Below are positions 1 to 8,848 of a stretch of DNA of 64,000 bases, piece after piece. Position 1 is the stretch's first letter, and each line of letters opens with the position of its first letter. This stretch comes from Pedobacter nutrimenti (GTDB lineage Bacteria > Bacteroidota > Bacteroidia > Sphingobacteriales > Sphingobacteriaceae): the NCBI RefSeq assembly GCF_003208655.1, contig NZ_QKLU01000002.1:436285-500284 (forward strand), in the 5' to 3' direction. A program made the translations under genes and the position numbers. The notes below the pieces were generated by a model. That model worked only from the letters and a program-made list of their open reading frames with translations. It was not told the DNA's origin and searched no databases.

Positions 1-1519
1 TGTCCAGGCTGCGGTAATGGATGGCTTCTGCCAGGTGACTGATTTCAATGTCCGGACTTCCTTCCAGATCGGCTATTGTTCTGGAAACTTTAAGGATGCG
101 GTCGTACGCCCGGGCTGATAGGCCTAATTTTTCCATTGCTTTTTTGATCAGCGCGGTGCCCTGTTCATTGATCCTGCACAGGGTCCTGACCATGTTGGGA
201 TTCATTTGAGCGTTATAATGGAGCTGCGGTTGCCCACTGAAACGTTTGTCCTGAAGCTGCCGGGCAGCAATAACGCGTTCCCGGATGCAGGCACTTTTTT
301 CTGCTGGGGCTGTGGAAGACAATTCTGTAAAATTTACAGGGGTGACCTCTACATGAAGATCTATACGGTCCAGCAGTGGCCCGGAAATCTTGCTCAGGTA
401 TTTTTGTATGGTGCCCGGACCGCATACACAATCTTTTTCCGGATGATTGTAAAAGCCGCAAGGACAGGGATTCATGGAAGCAATGAGCATAAAGCTTGCC
501 GGGTACTCTACGCTAAACCTGGAACGCGATATGGTCACCTGACGGTCTTCCAGGGGCTGTCTCATCACTTCCAGCACGGCCCGCTTAAATTCCGGGAGTT
601 CATCCAGAAACAATACCCCGTTGTGGGCCAGGGAAATTTCCCCTGGTGCGGGATTGCTGCCGCCGCCAACCAGGGCCACATCAGATATGGTATGATGGGG
701 GCAGCGATAGGGCCGTTCGGTAATTAAAGCGCCGGCCAAACGAAGCTTGCCGGCAACAGAATGGATTTTGGTGGTTTCCAGGGCCTCCTGAAGGTTTAAA
801 GGAGGAAGTATGGTTGGCAGGCGTTTGGCCAGCATCGTTTTTCCTGCACCGGGAGGGCCAATCAGAATGACATTGTGCCCTCCGGCTGCCGCTATTTCCA
901 GGGCCCTTTTGATGTTTTGCTGCCCTTTTACATCCGAAAAATCATATTCATAATTATTGATGTGTTTATAAAAATGTTCCGAAGTCTGGAGTATAAAAGG
1001 CTCAAAAGAGACTTTTTGATTTAATAAAGAAACCACCTCTGTCAGTGTTTTTAAGGCGTACACCTCCAGAGGAACCACGATAGCAGCCTCCTTGGAATTA
1101 CCGGCAGGGAGTAGAAAAGCTTTGAAACCTGCATCCCGGGCCTGTATGGCGATGGGCAATACCCCTTTTACAGGCTGAAGGCTGCCGTCTAAGGAAAGTT
1201 CTCCCATGATGAAGTATTGTTGCAGGTCTTTGCTTTCCAGTTGTCCTGAGGCCGCCAAAATACCAATGGCAATAGGCAGGTCATAACAGGACCCTTCTTT
1301 ACGGATATCGGCCGGGGCCAGATTGATGACGATTTTTTGCCGGGGCATTTTAAGGCCGGAACTTTGTATGGCGCTTTCAATCCGCCGCAGGCTTTCTTTA
1401 ATTGCGTTGTCAGGAAGGCCAACAATATGGTATTTATTTCCGCCCCCTATGCTCACTTCTATGGTTATGGTCAGGGCATTTACACCAGCAACCGCCCCGC
1501 TAAAGATTTTTACCAACAT
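1..1519 (-). CDS. YifB/ComM-family Mg-chelatase-like AAA+ ATPase (3' end cut by window edge)
   Basis: The frame runs from ATG at 1519 to the left edge without interruption (506 codons), probably lacking only the last few residues. The N-terminus reads [18 protein letters not shown], typical of YifB. An N-terminal Lon-protease-like (ChlI) domain covers about residues 20-140, with an ATPase core after it. The Walker A is GPPGAGKT, the Walker [10 protein letters not shown], and a Cys motif NPCPCGF follows. The C-terminal helical domain ends near AIHYRSLD. E. coli ComM is a hexameric helicase that promotes branch migration during uptake of transforming DNA; that role here is inferred from the family. 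It is alone between the window edge and a terminator-separated ffh. Confidence 0.95.
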   Translation of the reverse strand, partial: MLVKIFSGAVAGVNALTITIEVSIGGGNKYHIVGLPDNAIKESLRRIESAIQSSGLKMPRQKIVINLAPADIRKEGSCYDLPIAIGILAASGQLESKDLQQYFIMGELSLDGSLQPVKGVLPIAIQARDAGFKAFLLPAGNSKEAAIVVPLEVYALKTLTEVVSLLNQKVSFEPFILQTSEHFYKHINNYEYDFSDVKGQQNIKRALEIAAAGGHNVILIGPPGAGKTMLAKRLPTILPPLNLQEALETTKIHSVAGKLRLAGALITERPYRCPHHTISDVALVGGGSNPAPGEISLAHNGVLFLDELPEFKRAVLEVMRQPLEDRQVTISRSRFSVEYPASFMLIASMNPCPCGFYNHPEKDCVCGPGTIQKYLSKISGPLLDRIDLHVEVTPVNFTELSSTAPAEKSACIRERVIAARQLQDKRFSGQPQLHYNAQMNPNMVRTLCRINEQGTALIKKAMEKLGLSARAYDRILKVSRTIADLEGSPDIEISHLAEAIHYRSLD

Positions 1520-1589
1520 ATATACATGATCTGTTAAAACAAACCAATGTATTTCAAAAGGGCGGAAGACTGGTTAAAAAAATGAAAGA

Positions 1590-1628
1590 AAAAAAGGCCG
1601 CTTTAACTTAGTTAAAGCGGCCTTTTTT
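1590..1628 (-). terminator. Intrinsic terminator downstream of ffh
   Basis: A perfect 18-bp stem (1590-1607 with 1611-1628) has a 3-nt loop and A/T runs at both ends, so it can work in both directions. It lies 18 nt after the ffh stop codon on the minus strand and separates ffh from yifB. Confidence 0.9.
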
Positions 1629-1645
1629 AAAGAATTGGTCCAAGG

Positions 1646-2986
1646 TTACATTTTTCCTTGTGGCATTTTTGGCATGTTGCGCATCATTTTGGCGGCAGCA
1701 GCGGGATTGGAAAATTGTTTCATTACTTTTCTCATGTCTTCAAACTGTTTAATGAGTTTGGTAACATCCTCTACCTTATTGCCCGACCCTTTAGCAATAC
1801 GCAGGCGCCTGCTTTGCTGAATGCTGTCCGGGTTTTCCCGCTCGTATTTGGTCATAGATTGAATGATGGATTCTACCCCTTTAAAGGCGTCATCTTCAAT
1901 CTCTACATTTTTCATCATTTTACCTACACCCGGAATCATGCCCATCAGGTCTTTCATGTTACCCATTTTCTTGATCTGCTGGATCTGGTTGTAGAAGTCG
2001 TTGAAGTCGAACTTGTTTTTGCGGATCTTTTTCTGAAGTTCTGCAGCTTCTTTTTCGTCAAACTGCTGTTGGGCACGTTCTACCAGGGAAACCACGTCAC
2101 CCATACCCAAAATCCTGGAAGCCATCCTGTCCGGATAAAATACATCCAGGGCCTCCATTTTTTCACCGGTACCAATGAATTTGATCGGTTTGTTGACCAC
2201 CGATTTAATCGATAAAGCCGCACCACCACGGGTATCCCCATCCAGCTTGGTCAGCACCACACCGGTAAAATCCAGCCTGTCATTAAAGGCTTTGGCGGTG
2301 TTAACCGCATCCTGTCCGGTCATGGCATCAACAACGAACAGGATTTCATGCGGTTTAGTACTTTCTTTTACAGCAGCAATCTCGTTCATCATTTGCTCAT
2401 CGATGGCCAGGCGGCCCGCTGTATCAATGATAATCACATTGTTCTGCTGTTTTTTACCTTCAGCAATACCTTCCATGGCAATGCCAACAGGATCTTTGGA
2501 ATCTTTATTGACATATACCGGAACCCCTACCTGTTCGCCCAGGATCTGCAGCTGGTCTATCGCCGCCGGACGATAAACGTCACCGGCAACCAATAAAGGC
2601 TTTTTACCCTTGCTTTTCAGGAAGTTGGCCAGTTTACCCGTAAAAGTTGTTTTACCGGCACCGTTCAAACCGGCAATTAATATAATGGTTGGATTGTTTT
2701 TTAAATCAAGGTCCGTAACCTCACCGCCCATTAAGGCTGTAAGTTCGTCGTTCATCACTTTGGTCAATAGCTGACCGGGTGAAACTGCGGTAAGGACGTT
2801 TAAGCCGATTGCTTTTTCTTTAACCTCATCGGTAAAGGTCTTGGCTGTTTTATAATTTACGTCGGCATCCAGTAAAGCCTTACGGATCTCTTTCATGGTT
2901 TCGGCCACGTTGATCTCCGAAATGCTGCCCTGTCCCTTTAAAACTTTAAATGCACGGTCTAATTTGTCCTGTAAATTCTCAAACAT
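1646..2986 (-). CDS. ffh: Signal recognition particle protein Ffh (SRP54)
   Basis: This is the GTPase subunit of the signal recognition particle. It binds signal sequences of nascent inner-membrane and secreted proteins together with 4.5S RNA and docks to FtsY. The 446-residue length is normal. The N domain spans about 1-90 and the G domain about 95-295, with G1 GLNGAGKTT at 106-114, DTAGR at 188-192 and TKLDGD at 246-251. The C-terminal Met-rich M domain contains MIPGVGKMMK and ends in MRNMPKMPQGKM. It is transcribed alone, with a candidate promoter at 3025-3032 and a terminator at 1590-1628. The 4.5S RNA gene was not found in the window. Confidence 0.98.
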   Translation of the reverse strand: MFENLQDKLDRAFKVLKGQGSISEINVAETMKEIRKALLDADVNYKTAKTFTDEVKEKAIGLNVLTAVSPGQLLTKVMNDELTALMGGEVTDLDLKNNPTIILIAGLNGAGKTTFTGKLANFLKSKGKKPLLVAGDVYRPAAIDQLQILGEQVGVPVYVNKDSKDPVGIAMEGIAEGKKQQNNVIIIDTAGRLAIDEQMMNEIAAVKESTKPHEILFVVDAMTGQDAVNTAKAFNDRLDFTGVVLTKLDGDTRGGAALSIKSVVNKPIKFIGTGEKMEALDVFYPDRMASRILGMGDVVSLVERAQQQFDEKEAAELQKKIRKNKFDFNDFYNQIQQIKKMGNMKDLMGMIPGVGKMMKNVEIEDDAFKGVESIIQSMTKYERENPDSIQQSRRLRIAKGSGNKVEDVTKLIKQFEDMRKVMKQFSNPAAAAKMMRNMPKMPQGKM

Positions 2987-3024
2987 TTTCTTTTAATGCT
3001 TAGTGTTCAATTTTTTGTAGTTGG

Positions 3025-3032
3025 CAAAGTTA
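3025..3032 (-). promoter_or_regulatory. Candidate -7 element for ffh
   Basis: On the minus strand this reads TAACTTTG, an exact match to the Bacteroidota -7 consensus TAnnTTTG, 39 nt upstream of the ffh ATG. No TTG -33 element was seen at the expected distance, so the call rests on the -7 box alone. Confidence 0.45.
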
Positions 3033-3070
3033 TTAATTTTGATCGAATCGGCCTGCTTTTATCTCACCTT

Positions 3071-4093
3071 TTACCTCGGGAATACAAAGACAACCCCCAG
3101 GGAGAGGGTTTGGCTCCCCTGAACTTTCGAATCGGTATTTTTATCATAAATGGCCACACCGGTCAAAGTCGTGCTCATGAAGCGGTTAACTTTTGCCGTT
3201 AAAGTGGCATCCAGACGGTGATTGGTGAACCCAACATGATCATAAGGGACCAGGACCAGGTATTTGCTTTTCAGGTTGATATTTGGAAAAATGTCCTTGT
3301 CAAAGTTCATGACCACCTGGAAACCCAGGTCATTTTTAAAGGTTTTGCCCCTTGCAACACCGTAGTTATCAGTTTTACTATTGTTTGGAAAGGTAAGATC
3401 GTAGGCCGCGAAAAGTCTTGCGTTTTCTGGTACAAAGGTCTGTCTGGCGGTACCTGTACCCAAACGGGCAGAAAAATATTTAACGGGCTTATATTCAAAA
3501 CCGATGGATTCTGTCAGGTAACCAGGGGACATAAATTTTGATGTCAATGTTGCTCTTTCTTCTCCATTAGCATCCCGGTCATAATAAAAACCTTTATCAA
3601 ACTGTGATTCAAAAGTAACCGAACTAAAGAAGTACCAGTTTTTGGACAACTGCATGGCCGCTTTATGGTCCCAGTAAATCCTGTCCACTGTTTTTTTCTC
3701 CATCTGGTCTTTATTTTTTACTTTTCCGTAGTTCAGGATCACCTCTGTGGCGTAACTGTAGCTTTCCTTGCTGTATTCTGCCTTATAGTTGATAATGCCT
3801 GCCAGGGCCAGGGAATTGACACCACCACCAGCCCAGTTGTTGGAAAAAGCAGCCTGATTGACATTAATCCCTACAGAGGTTTTGGTTTTCCAGTAATTTA
3901 CTTTGGCATTGACAATTTTGGGCTCCAGTCGAACAGGCTTAAAAAGGATCGTGCCGGTCCTGGAAGGCAGGGGGCTCCGTTTTAACCGGATGTTGAGGTC
4001 CTTGGTATTGATCGGTACGGTGTCGATCTCTTGCGCGCTCAATGTAGAGGAAACAGAAAAAAGCAGTAAAACACTGATATAAAAACCTTTCAT
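3071..4093 (-). CDS. DUF3078 domain-containing secreted protein
   Basis: The 340-residue protein has a signal peptide (MKGFYISVLLLFSVSSTLSA, about 1-20). The body from about residue 65 begins with KVNYWKTKTSVGINVNQAAF and continues with NNWAGGGVNSLALAGIINY, the hallmark of the Bacteroidota DUF3078 family. Alternating hydrophobic strands and a C-terminus ending LGVVFVFPR suggest an outer-membrane beta-barrel or beta-rich periplasmic protein. Function is unknown. It stands alone, 84 nt upstream of ffh in the same direction. Confidence 0.8.
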   Translation of the reverse strand: MKGFYISVLLLFSVSSTLSAQEIDTVPINTKDLNIRLKRSPLPSRTGTILFKPVRLEPKIVNAKVNYWKTKTSVGINVNQAAFSNNWAGGGVNSLALAGIINYKAEYSKESYSYATEVILNYGKVKNKDQMEKKTVDRIYWDHKAAMQLSKNWYFFSSVTFESQFDKGFYYDRDANGEERATLTSKFMSPGYLTESIGFEYKPVKYFSARLGTGTARQTFVPENARLFAAYDLTFPNNSKTDNYGVARGKTFKNDLGFQVVMNFDKDIFPNINLKSKYLVLVPYDHVGFTNHRLDATLTAKVNRFMSTTLTGVAIYDKNTDSKVQGSQTLSLGVVFVFPR

Positions 4094-4164
4094 TAGTACA
4101 AAGAAAACAAAAATGTTCCTTATCTGCGGCCCAAATTTAAAAAAGGCTGTTCAGCGTTGCAGGA

Positions 4165-4923
4165 TCAGGGTTTAATGGTTTCTACCTGTACAGTGGGCAA
4201 AGGCTGCAGGCGAAGGGCTTTCGGATTTCTTTTATAAGTGATGTAGTTGTTGCGGATAAAAACCACAAAGGCATAATCCGAGGCCGAAAGGACAAACTCA
4301 TAAGTCGGACGGTATTGCTGCATAAAGTCTGTCAGTTCAAAATTGTGGATGTTCAGGATCCTTTCCACGTAATCCGGCCGGAACCTGAAATCTATAATCT
4401 GTTCATGATAATCCCGTTCCAGTATTTTTTGCAAATGCCTGGCGTTGGCCCCTTTGCGGCTCAAAAGGTTATAAATGGCATCAATCCCTAAACCAACTCC
4501 GTTTTGCCCAAGGTTTAACAGGTCCTTGGAGCTTCCCCGGTCCAGTGCGTATTTATACTCCTTTAGTGTTTTTTCATGCTGTTGTTTGGGGCTGGGCATC
4601 CCGCCAAAAATTTTCACCTCCTTAAGCCGTATAGAAAGCGGGTTCAGTTGAAAATAAATAGAATTTTGTCCTTTGTAGATCAGGGTGTCCACGGCATAAC
4701 CCGCAAGTGCGGCAAAAAGGGTATCTCCTGGCATGGCCTGTGTCGAAAATTCCCCTTTATTGGTATTGTACAGACCTTCATCTGTCCTGGAATTGTAGAT
4801 GTATACTTTAGCAAGCCTTTGGTTGTTGCTCTTGTCGACCACAAAACCCTGAACCGTTTTTTGCTGGGCGAAAACCGCAAAAAAGGGAAATAAAAAAAAT
4901 AATAGAATCCCGGTGAATTTCAT
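4165..4923 (-). CDS. Secreted protein with carboxypeptidase-regulatory-like N-terminal domain
   Basis: The 252-residue protein has a signal peptide (about 1-19, ending AVFAQ). A beta-sandwich region at about 22-110 contains VQGFVVDKSNNQRLAKVYIY, a pattern like the CarboxypepD_reg domains that open SusC proteins. The remainder is alpha-helical and charged (KQQHEKTLKEYKYALDRG) and matches nothing I can name. It is probably periplasmic or outer-membrane associated. It is the last gene of a minus-strand run that begins with ruvX, 49 nt after the LysM glucosaminidase gene. Confidence 0.65.
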   Translation of the reverse strand: MKFTGILLFFLFPFFAVFAQQKTVQGFVVDKSNNQRLAKVYIYNSRTDEGLYNTNKGEFSTQAMPGDTLFAALAGYAVDTLIYKGQNSIYFQLNPLSIRLKEVKIFGGMPSPKQQHEKTLKEYKYALDRGSSKDLLNLGQNGVGLGIDAIYNLLSRKGANARHLQKILERDYHEQIIDFRFRPDYVERILNIHNFELTDFMQQYRPTYEFVLSASDYAFVVFIRNNYITYKRNPKALRLQPLPTVQVETIKP

Positions 4924-4972
4924 TAGCCTACAAAGCTATGGATATAAGCAATAGCCTTGCCACATCTTAACA

Positions 4973-5914
4973 TTATTTAACGATCAGCAGGACCTGGCCA
5001 ATTTTTATCCCCGTATCATTAAGGTTATTGAGGGTTTTCAGGTCCTCTATACTCAGGTTAAAACGTTTGGAGATGTTGTATAAGGTATCACCTTGTTTAA
5101 CCATGTAATATTTTTGTGTGCCGGCCGGTGCTGCGCTGGTGGGCTGTGGCCGTGCCTGAGGCTGGGTCGCGCTGTCAGGTTTTACAACATTACTATCTGG
5201 TTTTACGGCACTGCTATCCGGTTTGGTGCTGATGACCTGCTGGGAAGGAGGACTGTCAACGGGTGTAAATTTTTTAGTCTCTTTAGGGATATTGGCATTG
5301 ATCTCTGTAAAAACCCGGTCCTCCCGGATAATTTTTTGCCTTTCAGATTCCGGCTGGTCATATTTATAGAGCTGATATTTCTCTATGGTACTGATCAGCA
5401 TGTCCGGATATTTTGGGTTGGTGGCGTAACCAGCCTGTTTTAATCCATAAGCCCAGTTTTTATAGTCATTTTTATCCAGTTGGAATAAAAAACTGTAGCG
5501 TTTTCTTTTCAGGAATTCCGAATGGTCTTTATAAGATTGCCTGGCGTCTTTATAAACCCTGAAGCAGTCGTTGCGCTGGTCATCATCTTTGTAATAGCCC
5601 TTCCCCTTCCATTCCGAGGTGCATTTTACGCCAAAGTGGTTGTTGGCATACCTGGCCAGGCTGCTGTTGCCGCTGCCCGATTCAATAATGCCCTGGGCCA
5701 GGGTAATGCTGGCGGGAATACCATACAGGTTCATTTCCTCTATGGCAACCCCTTTAAAAGATTCTATATAACTTAATGTGGTGTAATTCGGGGCATCCGG
5801 ATTGGACCTTTTGGCCTCTTTTTCTATTTGCCGGTTGTTGCGGCTGTATTTTCTGGTTTTGCAGGAAGAAAGGGCGATCAGTAAAAGTATCGGCAAAAGG
5901 AATCTAGGGTTCAT
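4973..5914 (-). CDS. Glucosaminidase lipoprotein with C-terminal LysM domain
   Basis: This is a predicted peptidoglycan hydrolase (N-acetylglucosaminidase, GH73/FlgJ-like). It has a lipoprotein signal with lipobox LSSC (Cys18), so it is likely membrane-anchored. The glucosaminidase domain at about 45-185 contains ITLAQGIIESGSGNSSLARY, with the expected catalytic Glu, and NNHFGVKC. A Pro/Ser/Lys/Asp repeat linker (KPDSxxVKPDS) spans about 220-262, and one LysM motif (KQGDTLYNISKRFNLS) spans about 268-312. Its ATG follows the stop codon of the upstream glucosaminidase gene with no gap (TAGATG), implying translational coupling. Confidence 0.9.
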   Translation of the reverse strand: MNPRFLLPILLLIALSSCKTRKYSRNNRQIEKEAKRSNPDAPNYTTLSYIESFKGVAIEEMNLYGIPASITLAQGIIESGSGNSSLARYANNHFGVKCTSEWKGKGYYKDDDQRNDCFRVYKDARQSYKDHSEFLKRKRYSFLFQLDKNDYKNWAYGLKQAGYATNPKYPDMLISTIEKYQLYKYDQPESERQKIIREDRVFTEINANIPKETKKFTPVDSPPSQQVISTKPDSSAVKPDSNVVKPDSATQPQARPQPTSAAPAGTQKYYMVKQGDTLYNISKRFNLSIEDLKTLNNLNDTGIKIGQVLLIVK

Positions 5915-6532
5915 CTAATTATCCGGTATACGGTTTTTCATGTTTATTTTTCCGGTCAGAAAAGGGATTGGAAATACCGCTTTAAGGTATTCTGCAATTC
6001 TGCTTTGCGGAACTGTCTTTTTGTCTTTTTCTATCCGGGCGGCGCTCACCACTTCTGTCTCATCATATTTATACAATTCGTATTTTTTAATGAGGCCAAT
6101 GACCTGCGATGCCCAGCTTCTGCTGCGGGCATAACCACCACGCTGTATGCCTTTTGCCCATCCGATATAATTAGACTGGCCAAATCTATCAAAAAGATTG
6201 CTGAAAGAAGACCTGTTTTGCAGGAACTCCACAAAATGGTCGTAAGAATCCTGTATAGTAGGGTAACCCTTATAGGAAGACCGGATTTCTGTGCTGGAAT
6301 TTTGTCCCTTTACGCCAAAATGATTGTTCAGGTAGCGGGCAATTTTACTCGTTCCGGAGGCCGATTCGTGAATGGCTACAGCCAGAATAACACTGGCGGG
6401 AATGTGATTTTCTCTCATGAGTTCCTGGGCATAAGCCACGTTTTCATGAATATAATCTAAAGTAGTCTGTGCTTTGGATGCGGAGAAGGAACAGAGAAGC
6501 GCGATCCAGATGAACATGAACTGTTTAATCAT
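5915..6532 (-). CDS. Secreted glucosaminidase domain protein
   Basis: The 205-residue protein has a signal peptide (about 1-21, ending ASKAQ) and a single glucosaminidase domain carrying VILAVAIHESASGTSKIARY and NNHFGVKG. It lacks the LysM of its downstream neighbour. The two are clearly paralogous (shared ExxxGxSxxARYxNNHFGVK core) and adjacent, so this is a tandem duplication. It acts on peptidoglycan in the periplasm by family inference. Its ATG is 1 nt after the stop of the O-methyltransferase gene. Confidence 0.88.
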   Translation of the reverse strand: MIKQFMFIWIALLCSFSASKAQTTLDYIHENVAYAQELMRENHIPASVILAVAIHESASGTSKIARYLNNHFGVKGQNSSTEIRSSYKGYPTIQDSYDHFVEFLQNRSSFSNLFDRFGQSNYIGWAKGIQRGGYARSRSWASQVIGLIKKYELYKYDETEVVSAARIEKDKKTVPQSRIAEYLKAVFPIPFLTGKINMKNRIPDN

Positions 6533-6533
6533 A

Positions 6534-7169
6534 TCATTTTTTTCTTATGATGAATAATCCGTCACGAACGGGCAGAATTAATTTCTCTACCCTCGTGTCT
6601 TTTGCGATCTTATCGTTAAATGTAATAATATTTTTGGTGTCTTTATCTTGTTGATTACTAAGTACTTTTCCACTCCAAAGAACGTTATCCACAATAATGA
6701 GCCCTCCGGGCCTGATTTTATCGAAGACCAGGTCGTAGTAGGTTCCATTGTTTTTTTTGTCCGCATCGATGAATACGAGGTCAAAAACCTCGTTTAACTG
6801 CCCCAGACTCTGACTGGCATCACCGAGTATATAGTTAATTTGGTCATTGTAAGGAGATTGTGCAAAACTTTTTCGGACCATGTCCTCCAGCTCCTGATTA
6901 ATGTCCAGTGTATACAGGGTACCCTCAGGGCTCAGGCCTTCCGCCAGGCATAGGGTTGCATAGCCGGTAAAAGTTCCGATTTCAAGGATTTTTTTGGGTG
7001 AAATCATTTTGCTGAGCATGCTCAAAACGCGGCCCTGGTAATGACCAGACAGCATTCTAGGCATCAATACTTTTAAATTGGTTTCCCGGTCAATTTGCTG
7101 CAGCAAGTCACTTTCGGGCTCACAATAATTCAGCAGCAGATGTTGCAGGTCTTCATTAATCATACTCAT
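6534..7169 (-). CDS. O-methyltransferase (caffeoyl-CoA O-methyltransferase family)
   Basis: The 211-residue SAM-dependent methyltransferase carries the motif I region KILEIGTFTGYATLCLAEGL (about 60-80). The metal-binding DLVFIDADKKN and IIVDNVLWSG motifs are typical of the cation-dependent class 3 O-methyltransferases. The substrate cannot be told; bacterial relatives methylate small catechol-like molecules. It lies 6 nt downstream of ruvX and ends directly before the glucosaminidases, a conserved-looking operon arrangement. An alternative start two codons in (MINEDL) is possible. Confidence 0.9.
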   Translation of the reverse strand: MSMINEDLQHLLLNYCEPESDLLQQIDRETNLKVLMPRMLSGHYQGRVLSMLSKMISPKKILEIGTFTGYATLCLAEGLSPEGTLYTLDINQELEDMVRKSFAQSPYNDQINYILGDASQSLGQLNEVFDLVFIDADKKNNGTYYDLVFDKIRPGGLIIVDNVLWSGKVLSNQQDKDTKNIITFNDKIAKDTRVEKLILPVRDGLFIIRKK

Positions 7170-7175
7170 ATGGTT

Positions 7176-7592
7176 TTATAAACGGTGTTCCTGCATAAAA
7201 TATTGCAGGATAATGGTAGCGGCTATGGTGTCCACCCGATCTTTGTTTTTCCGGTCCTGTTTTTTTAAACCACTTTGCAGAATGGTCTGGTGGGCCAGTT
7301 TGGAGGTAAACCTTTCATCGACCCAGTACTGGGGAATGTCAGGAAAATTCTTTTTCAGTAGGGTCGAAAAACCTTTAACGTGCTGGGCAGATTCCGAAGG
7401 TGAGCCGTCCATTTGTTTGGGGTCCCCAAGTACAAATGCTGCCGCCTGTTCACTCAGAAGGTATTTTTTTAAATAATCTATAATGTCCTTGGGGTGTATG
7501 GTGTCCAGTCCTGTTGCAATGAGCTGCAATGGATCGGTCACTGCAATGCCAACCCGTTTGGTTCCGTAATCAAAGGCAATAATCCTGGCCAT
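7176..7592 (-). CDS. ruvX: Holliday junction resolvase-like RuvX (YqgF)
   Basis: The 138-residue RNase H-fold protein has the N-terminal motif IIAFDYGTKRVGIAVTDPLQ, whose Asp is predicted catalytic, then VLGDPKQMDGSPSE and WVDERFTSKLA with conserved Asp/Glu. The family processes Holliday junctions or pre-16S rRNA 5' ends; which applies here is not decidable. It is the first gene of the minus-strand operon, with a candidate promoter at 7610-7617. Confidence 0.95.
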   Translation of the reverse strand: MARIIAFDYGTKRVGIAVTDPLQLIATGLDTIHPKDIIDYLKKYLLSEQAAAFVLGDPKQMDGSPSESAQHVKGFSTLLKKNFPDIPQYWVDERFTSKLAHQTILQSGLKKQDRKNKDRVDTIAATIILQYFMQEHRL

Positions 7593-7609
7593 AAACTTAA
7601 TTAAAGGGA

Positions 7610-7617
7610 CAAAGGTA
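7610..7617 (-). promoter_or_regulatory. Candidate -7 element for the ruvX operon
   Basis: On the minus strand it reads TACCTTTG, an exact TAnnTTTG match 18 nt before the ruvX ATG. The best TTG upstream is only 13 nt away, shorter than usual, so support is from the -7 box only. Confidence 0.5.
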
Positions 7618-7698
7618 AGAAAAGAGATAACAAGGGAGCTGGTGTCATCTTTTTAATAAATTTAAACAGGCTCTTAAAAATTTACTATTTTGCACCAC

Positions 7699-8847
7699 AT
7701 GCAATTTAAGGAGATCACCGGACAGGAAACGATTAAGGAACAACTGCTGCAAACTGTGGCAGAAAACAGGATCTCTCATGCCCAGTTGTTTTTGTCTTGT
7801 GAGGGAAGCGGTGCATTGCCTTTGGCCATTGCTTATGCCCAGTACATCAATTGTCTGGACAAGTCGCCCATCGATAGCTGTGGTGTTTGTTCTTCCTGCA
7901 GAAAATATGAAAGGTATATTCACCCCGATCTTCATTTTTCCTATCCTTTTTTTGCTTCAAAAGATGTCCGTACAGCAGTGGATGTACTGGAGGAATGGAG
8001 AAGCATGCTGCTGGAGGACCCTTATTTTGACCTGGACATCTGGCGCTCAAAACTAAGCGCAGAGAATAAACAGGCCAATATTAATATTGCAGAATGTCAT
8101 GACATTATTAAAAAGCTAAGTTATAAAGCTTTTGAAGGGGAAACTAAAGTCCTGATCATGTGGTTGCCTGAGTTTTTGGATAAAGAAGGAAATGCTTTGC
8201 TAAAAATCATTGAGGAACCACCCAAAAACACACTTTTTATCCTGGTGGCCAATAACCAGGACCAGATTCTTTCCACCCTTTTGTCCAGGACCCAGATTGT
8301 AAAGATTCCAAAACTACCTGACGCGGTCATTGAAAATTATCTGGTCGAAAATCATGGATTGGACACGCATCAGGCAGTAGAATACAGCTTTCTTGCCGAC
8401 GGTAACCTGATTGAAGCAAAATTGCTGGCCAGCAATGCCCAAAATGACCATGCAGATAAATTTGCGGACTGGTTAAGAATGGGATACGGAAACCGCGTTG
8501 CCGATTTGATTGCCTTTGTAGAACAGGCTGCAGGCTGGGGCAGGGAAAACCAGAAAAATTTTCTGAAATACGGGATCAGCTTTCTTCGGGAATGCAGTTT
8601 ATTGCTCAGCGGGGCAGAAGAACTGGTAAAATTACCACCTAGAACGCTGGATACCGCAAAAAAATTATCTGCGCATGTACTGAATTTAAACATGGCTGAG
8701 GCCATAATCTCAGAACTGGAGCAGGCACATTATCATATTGAAAGGAATGCAAATCCTAAAATTCTGTTTTTAGATGTATCTTTACAATTGGTAAAACTAA
8801 TTAAGTTTAAAACGCTCCCGAAAGGGACTCAATATATATATAGTTAA
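7699..8847 (+). CDS. holB: DNA polymerase III delta-prime subunit
   Basis: This is a 382-residue clamp-loader subunit. The start is set at ATG 7699 (MQFKEITGQETIKEQLLQTV); an upstream in-frame TTG at 7690 would add only three residues. The AAA+ domain contains the four-Cys zinc module (CLDKSPIDSCGVCSSCRKY, about 52-70), NALLKIIEEPPKN and LLSRTQIVKI (SRC-like sensor), and it lacks a Walker A, as expected for delta-prime. A C-terminal helical domain follows. It starts the plus-strand run holB-ricT-gldH; ricT begins 1 nt after its stop codon. Confidence 0.93.
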   Translation: MQFKEITGQETIKEQLLQTVAENRISHAQLFLSCEGSGALPLAIAYAQYINCLDKSPIDSCGVCSSCRKYERYIHPDLHFSYPFFASKDVRTAVDVLEEWRSMLLEDPYFDLDIWRSKLSAENKQANINIAECHDIIKKLSYKAFEGETKVLIMWLPEFLDKEGNALLKIIEEPPKNTLFILVANNQDQILSTLLSRTQIVKIPKLPDAVIENYLVENHGLDTHQAVEYSFLADGNLIEAKLLASNAQNDHADKFADWLRMGYGNRVADLIAFVEQAAGWGRENQKNFLKYGISFLRECSLLLSGAEELVKLPPRTLDTAKKLSAHVLNLNMAEAIISELEQAHYHIERNANPKILFLDVSLQLVKLIKFKTLPKGTQYIYS

Positions 8848-8848
8848 T

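Noticed and set aside
206..727. Long plus-strand open frame at the left edge
   Set aside because: It is antisense to the well-conserved YifB gene and encodes nothing recognisable.
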